A stretch of 38,450 bases of DNA from Lachnospiraceae bacterium (lineage in GTDB: Bacteria; Bacillota; Clostridia; Lachnospirales; Lachnospiraceae): contig JAISGP010000038.1 in NCBI GenBank assembly GCA_031263035.1, positions 1 to 38,450 on the forward strand, in the 5' to 3' direction. Below are positions 34,833-38,450 of this stretch, piece by piece. The notes beneath the pieces are model-generated. The model did not search any database. It saw only the letters and a list, made by a program, of their open reading frames with translations, and was not told the DNA's origin. Made by a program: the position numbers and the translations under genes. Each line of letters starts with the position of its first letter. Within the stretch, counting starts at the first letter, position 1.

Positions 34833-36653
34833 TTAAAATAAGGCTTCAAATTCTTCTCTGGTAATCTTTTCTTTTTCAAGAAGAAGTTTAGCCGTTTTAT
34901 GGAGAACCTCCATATTTGCTACGATTAATTCATGAGCTTTTTTATAACAAGAATTAATTATATCATGTACCTCTTTATCTATTTCATCAGCAATGCCATC
35001 ACCATAGCCACGATTAGTCTTCATTAAGTCTTTGCCGATAAATACATCATCACTATCATCATCGTAGTTTATAGGACCAAGTACTTCTGACATACCATAT
35101 TTAGTAATCATGGCACGAGCTTCATTAGTAGCCTGTTTAATATCTCCGGAAGCTCCAGTAGTAATCTCATCAAAGATAAGACTTTCTGCAACTCTTCCGC
35201 CAAAGCTAACTGTAATATCGTCAAGCATCTCTGATTTAGATTTATACATTCCATTATTTTCAGGAAGTGGCATGGTATATCCTCCTGCCATTCCTGTTGG
35301 GATAATTGATACTGAATAAACCGGTCCAACATTTTCTAGCAAATGAAAGAGAATAGCATGTCCAGCTTCATGATATGCAGTAATCTCTCTTTCCTTAGGT
35401 GTAATAATTCTAGAACGCTTCTCTGTACCAATACCTACCTTTACAAAGGCTTCTTTTATATCCGCTTCAATCATAAATTTTCTATTATGTCTTGCAGCAA
35501 GTAAAGCTCCTTCATTAAGTAGATTTTCAAGGTCAGCTCCTGAAAAACCAGAAGTTGCACTTGCAAGACTATGAAGATCCACATCATCACCAATAGCCTT
35601 ATTCTTAGCATGAACCTTTAAAATCTCTTCTCTTTCTCCCACATCAGGAGAACCTACAATTACTTTTCTATCAAATCTACCCGGTCTAAGAATAGCTGGG
35701 TCTAGGATATCTACACGGTTAGTGGCAGCAATCATAATTATGCCTTCATTAACACCGAAACCATCCATTTCAACAAGAAGTTGGTTAAGGGTCTGCTCAC
35801 GTTCATCGTGACCGCCGCCCATTCCTGTACCTCTTCTTCTGGCAACAGCATCAATCTCATCTATAAAAACTATACATGGTGAATGACCTTTAGCATCTTG
35901 AAATAGATCTCTTACTCTTGAAGCACCTACACCGACAAAAAGCTCAACAAAATCAGAACCTGAAATCGAGAAAAATGGAACTCCTGCTTCTCCTGCAACA
36001 GCTTTAGCAAGTAATGTTTTACCGGTTCCGGGAGGACCTACAAGTAAAATACCTTTAGGAATTCTGGCACCTAATTCTCTATATTTTATAGGATTTTTAA
36101 GGAAGTCTACAACTTCCCATAATTCTTCTTTCTCTTCCTTAAGCCCTGCCACATCATTAAAAGTAATCTTGCCAGACTTTCCGTCTGACATTACAGCCCT
36201 ACTTTTTCCAAAGCTCATGGCTTTACTTCCCCCGGCAGCTCCACGGTTTAAAAACATCATTAGGAAAAGAACCATACCTACTGATAAAATAACAGGGAAA
36301 AATACATTCATAAATACACTATCTTTAGGTACATCTTGAAGACTATACTTTACCTGTGCTGCGTCAAGGGTTTTCTGTGCCTTATTAACATCAGATGTAT
36401 AGTAATGATATTCTTTAGTAGCATTACCTGATTTAATTTGAATAATTACTTTTCCAGTAGGTACTTGTTTGTTTTGGATAATTACTACATTAGTAATATC
36501 ATCATGGGTAACCATCTCCTCAAAAGCCGTACTACTTAAATCAGTAATATTTGCACTTCGCTTACCTGTCATCCATAGGATGGTAACAATAATTATTATA
36601 GCTAAAATTAAAAATGTGCCTTGTGCTGTTTTTCTTGTATTCTTTGCTCCCAA
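34833..36653 (-). CDS. ftsH: ATP-dependent zinc metalloprotease FtsH
   Basis: FtsH is a membrane-bound AAA+ protease that degrades misfolded membrane proteins and regulators. The 606 residues have two membrane helices (about 13-29 and 113-134) flanking an outer domain, Walker A GPPGTGKT (206-213), Walker B VFIDEID (262-268), and the zinc site HEAGH (428-432). The start is a TTG with GAGG eight bases upstream; there is no in-frame ATG before the first helix. It lies in the conserved tilS-hpt-ftsH order and likely runs on into the GH13 gene. Confidence 0.95.
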   Translation of the reverse strand: MGAKNTRKTAQGTFLILAIIIIVTILWMTGKRSANITDLSSTAFEEMVTHDDITNVVIIQNKQVPTGKVIIQIKSGNATKEYHYYTSDVNKAQKTLDAAQVKYSLQDVPKDSVFMNVFFPVILSVGMVLFLMMFLNRGAAGGSKAMSFGKSRAVMSDGKSGKITFNDVAGLKEEKEELWEVVDFLKNPIKYRELGARIPKGILLVGPPGTGKTLLAKAVAGEAGVPFFSISGSDFVELFVGVGASRVRDLFQDAKGHSPCIVFIDEIDAVARRRGTGMGGGHDEREQTLNQLLVEMDGFGVNEGIIMIAATNRVDILDPAILRPGRFDRKVIVGSPDVGEREEILKVHAKNKAIGDDVDLHSLASATSGFSGADLENLLNEGALLAARHNRKFMIEADIKEAFVKVGIGTEKRSRIITPKEREITAYHEAGHAILFHLLENVGPVYSVSIIPTGMAGGYTMPLPENNGMYKSKSEMLDDITVSFGGRVAESLIFDEITTGASGDIKQATNEARAMITKYGMSEVLGPINYDDDSDDVFIGKDLMKTNRGYGDGIADEIDKEVHDIINSCYKKAHELIVANMEVLHKTAKLLLEKEKITREEFEALF

Positions 36654-36844
36654 AATATTTTCCTCGCCTCTATTTATAATTTGAAACGCTTTTTATATAA
36701 ATGCTTAATTAAAATTCTAGATACACCATATATATCTCAGTTCATATTCATCTGTATTTTTTTTAAAATTCTAATTAAAGGTATCTATTTTATCTCAACT
36801 AACTTATGTCTTTTTGTTCTGCCCTTTTTATTAGAGTAATTTAA

Positions 36845-37372
36845 TTACTCTACACCTTCTAACACACCAATATAATCTAAGTTACGGTAATGTTGAGCAT
36901 AGTCTAATCCATATCCTACAACGAATTTATCAGGTATTTCAAAGCCTACGTAATCAACCTTAACTTCTTCAACTCGTCTATCTGGCTTATCAAGAAGAGT
37001 ACATAATTTAAGGGATTTTGGCATACGACCTTCAAGAACTTTTAATAAATAATGAAGTGTTCTTCCAGAATCAATTATATCCTCTACAACTATAACATCT
37101 TTGCCTTCTATAGGCTCATCAAGGTCTTTAACGAATTTAATTCTTCCTTGACTTTCTGTGCCATTTCCATAGCTACTTAAATTCATAAAATCAAGAGAAA
37201 CAGGAACTGTAATTTTCTTAGCAAGTTCTGTCATAAAAAAAGCCCCACCTTTTAGTACGCATATCATATGAAGTTCCTTACCCTCATAATCCTTTGAGAT
37301 CGCTGCTCCTAGCTCTGCTATTCTTTTAGCAACCTCTTCACTTGATATAAATTCCTTTACTGTAACTGACAT
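36845..37372 (-). CDS. hpt: Hypoxanthine phosphoribosyltransferase
   Basis: It makes IMP (and often GMP) from the free base and PRPP for purine salvage. The 175 residues include the PRPP motif VVVEDIIDSGRTL (about 95-107), MNLSSYGN of the flexible loop, and a C-terminal YRNLDYIGVL. GGAGG nine bases before the ATG sets the start. In Bacillus, Hpt and TilS also act together on ftsH expression; the same gene order here makes that possible but not shown. Confidence 0.94.
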   Translation of the reverse strand: MSVTVKEFISSEEVAKRIAELGAAISKDYEGKELHMICVLKGGAFFMTELAKKITVPVSLDFMNLSSYGNGTESQGRIKFVKDLDEPIEGKDVIVVEDIIDSGRTLHYLLKVLEGRMPKSLKLCTLLDKPDRRVEEVKVDYVGFEIPDKFVVGYGLDYAQHYRNLDYIGVLEGVE

Positions 37373-37580
37373 TTTAAATTACCTCCAACGACTACTATTT
37401 ATATTTTTAATTATTTCAATAATTAACTTTTTAATACACTCTTACATAAAAATACTTTTATGAAAAGCTTTTTATATTTAAATATCTTCAAACTAAATTA
37501 TAAGAATAAAACTCTAAAATATTATATATATCTATTTAAATTAAATCACTTATTTAACTAATATATAATCTAATAAGAAT

Positions 37581-38450
37581 TTAATTCTTCACTATATTCA
37601 CTTCTAAAATTGTCTTAGTCTTATCTGTTATCTGATATTTAACACTCTGTCTATATCCAACTACCCACAGAACATCTTCTTCATCAGAAACAAGATAAAC
37701 ATCATCTCTTTTGTCCTTTTCAACTTTTTCATCTATAAGAAATCTATTTATCTTTTTTCGCTTACCTTTTGCATATTCGAAAGTATCCTCATAACTCCAT
37801 TTGCAAATAGACAAGGTCCCTTGTATTATATCATAATCAAACCATTTCGTGTAGGGTGATAATGGATAAGTAATAGGTTTTTTTATGTCTGAAATTGGAA
37901 ATTTTTTACAAGAAATAGTGTATATATTTTCACGATTTTTATCTGAATTTTTATTTTTCTTCTCTCTAATCTCCAAACCTGCATAATTTCTTAAAGCTTC
38001 TAGATTATAAGGAAGATCAACTTTTTTCCCACTAAAGTTAGTGAAAAGCTCTAAAACACTTTCAATATGTCTAGATGTAATATCTTTTTTCTTATTGGTC
38101 AAAATAAAAATACATTCTTTTATAATCTCACCCTGAATAAAATCCGGCTCGCCTTTAAGAACATTATCAGGAATTAGTATTTTATGAGGAGGTTCACTTC
38201 CGTTAAAAATATTACTGTATCTTTCCTCAACTGTTTTATCAAAATTTGCTTTCAATAATAAATCATTATATTCCAGAATATCTTTAATTTTTACATCTAT
38301 ATTTTCCATAAAATACTCTTCCACAGCAGCAATTCTCTCCATAAAAGAATTAATATGGCAAATACTATTTTTATTAATCTCCTTAGTTAAATAGGGCAAA
38401 ATATTATGGCGAATTTTATTTCTTGTATATTCATCTTCTAGATTAGTTTC
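37581..38450 (-). CDS. tilS: tRNA(Ile)-lysidine synthetase, C-terminal part (cut by window edge)
   Basis: TilS adds lysine to C34 of tRNA-Ile(CAU) so that it reads AUA codons. The frame runs open to the right edge: upstream of an internal TTG at 38399 it continues through DEYTRNKIRHNILPYL, the well-known TilS motif, so the gene begins beyond the window. The N-terminal PP-loop ATPase domain is outside. What is seen (about 290 residues) covers the end of the catalytic domain and the C-terminal tRNA-binding domains, ending with GYRQSVKYQITDKTKTILEV. It lies 208 nt before hpt. Confidence 0.92.
   Translation of the reverse strand, partial: ETNLEDEYTRNKIRHNILPYLTKEINKNSICHINSFMERIAAVEEYFMENIDVKIKDILEYNDLLLKANFDKTVEERYSNIFNGSEPPHKILIPDNVLKGEPDFIQGEIIKECIFILTNKKKDITSRHIESVLELFTNFSGKKVDLPYNLEALRNYAGLEIREKKNKNSDKNRENIYTISCKKFPISDIKKPITYPLSPYTKWFDYDIIQGTLSICKWSYEDTFEYAKGKRKKINRFLIDEKVEKDKRDDVYLVSDEEDVLWVVGYRQSVKYQITDKTKTILEVNIVKN

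Overview
The window reads as a piece of the core chromosome of a low-GC, anaerobic, fermentative Clostridia bacterium, most like the Lachnospiraceae (inference from gene content, not a species call). The signs are a very A+T-rich sequence, AGGAGG-type ribosome sites, frequent TTG starts, a [FeFe] hydrogenase, Gram-positive forms of RecU, LuxS, TilS-Hpt-FtsH and DnaX-YbaB-RecR, and a split transketolase. No tRNA, rRNA, IS element, prophage or CRISPR array was seen. All genes but two are on the minus strand.

Right-to-left along the minus strand: tilS (cut by the window edge), hpt, ftsH, a cytoplasmic GH13 amylase-type enzyme, dnaX, ybaB and recR (38450-30061). Next come a pentose-phosphate operon, transaldolase plus two overlapping transketolase subunits (29747-27271), and the arginine genes argC-argJ-argB-argD (26932-22109) behind a promoter with an ARG-box-like palindrome. 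A small plus-strand acetyltransferase meets argD tail to tail. Then follow thrC with a small membrane protein, efp, a GIY-YIG protein, a NusG-II/Gx pair, ruvA and ruvB, a two-helix membrane protein, an RluC/D-type pseudouridine synthase, recU with a Fic-family gene, luxS, rluF, a divergent NAD+-dependent DNA ligase, a ClpX-like ATPase with an N-terminal extension and a small coiled-coil protein. A plus-strand 2-hydroxyacid dehydrogenase (4650-5585) stands alone behind a strong promoter and operator-like palindromes. The left end holds a two-gene hydrogenase operon: an HydA-type catalytic subunit and a partner that fuses a NuoF-type iron-sulfur domain to a GltD-type flavoprotein.

Most genes are standard. 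The signals that annotation alone does not explain are these: (1) a palindromic word, ATTTGCAAAT (core TGCAAAT), strongly over-represented across the whole window in genes and intergenic DNA; (2) a probable small RNA of about 100 nt at 50-151 with a consensus promoter, a CCUCC loop and its own terminator; (3) the unusual hydrogenase partner; (4) perfect palindromes at the start site of the hydroxyacid dehydrogenase; (5) four tandem copies of a 38-bp unit upstream of luxS. All counts and alignments were made by eye.
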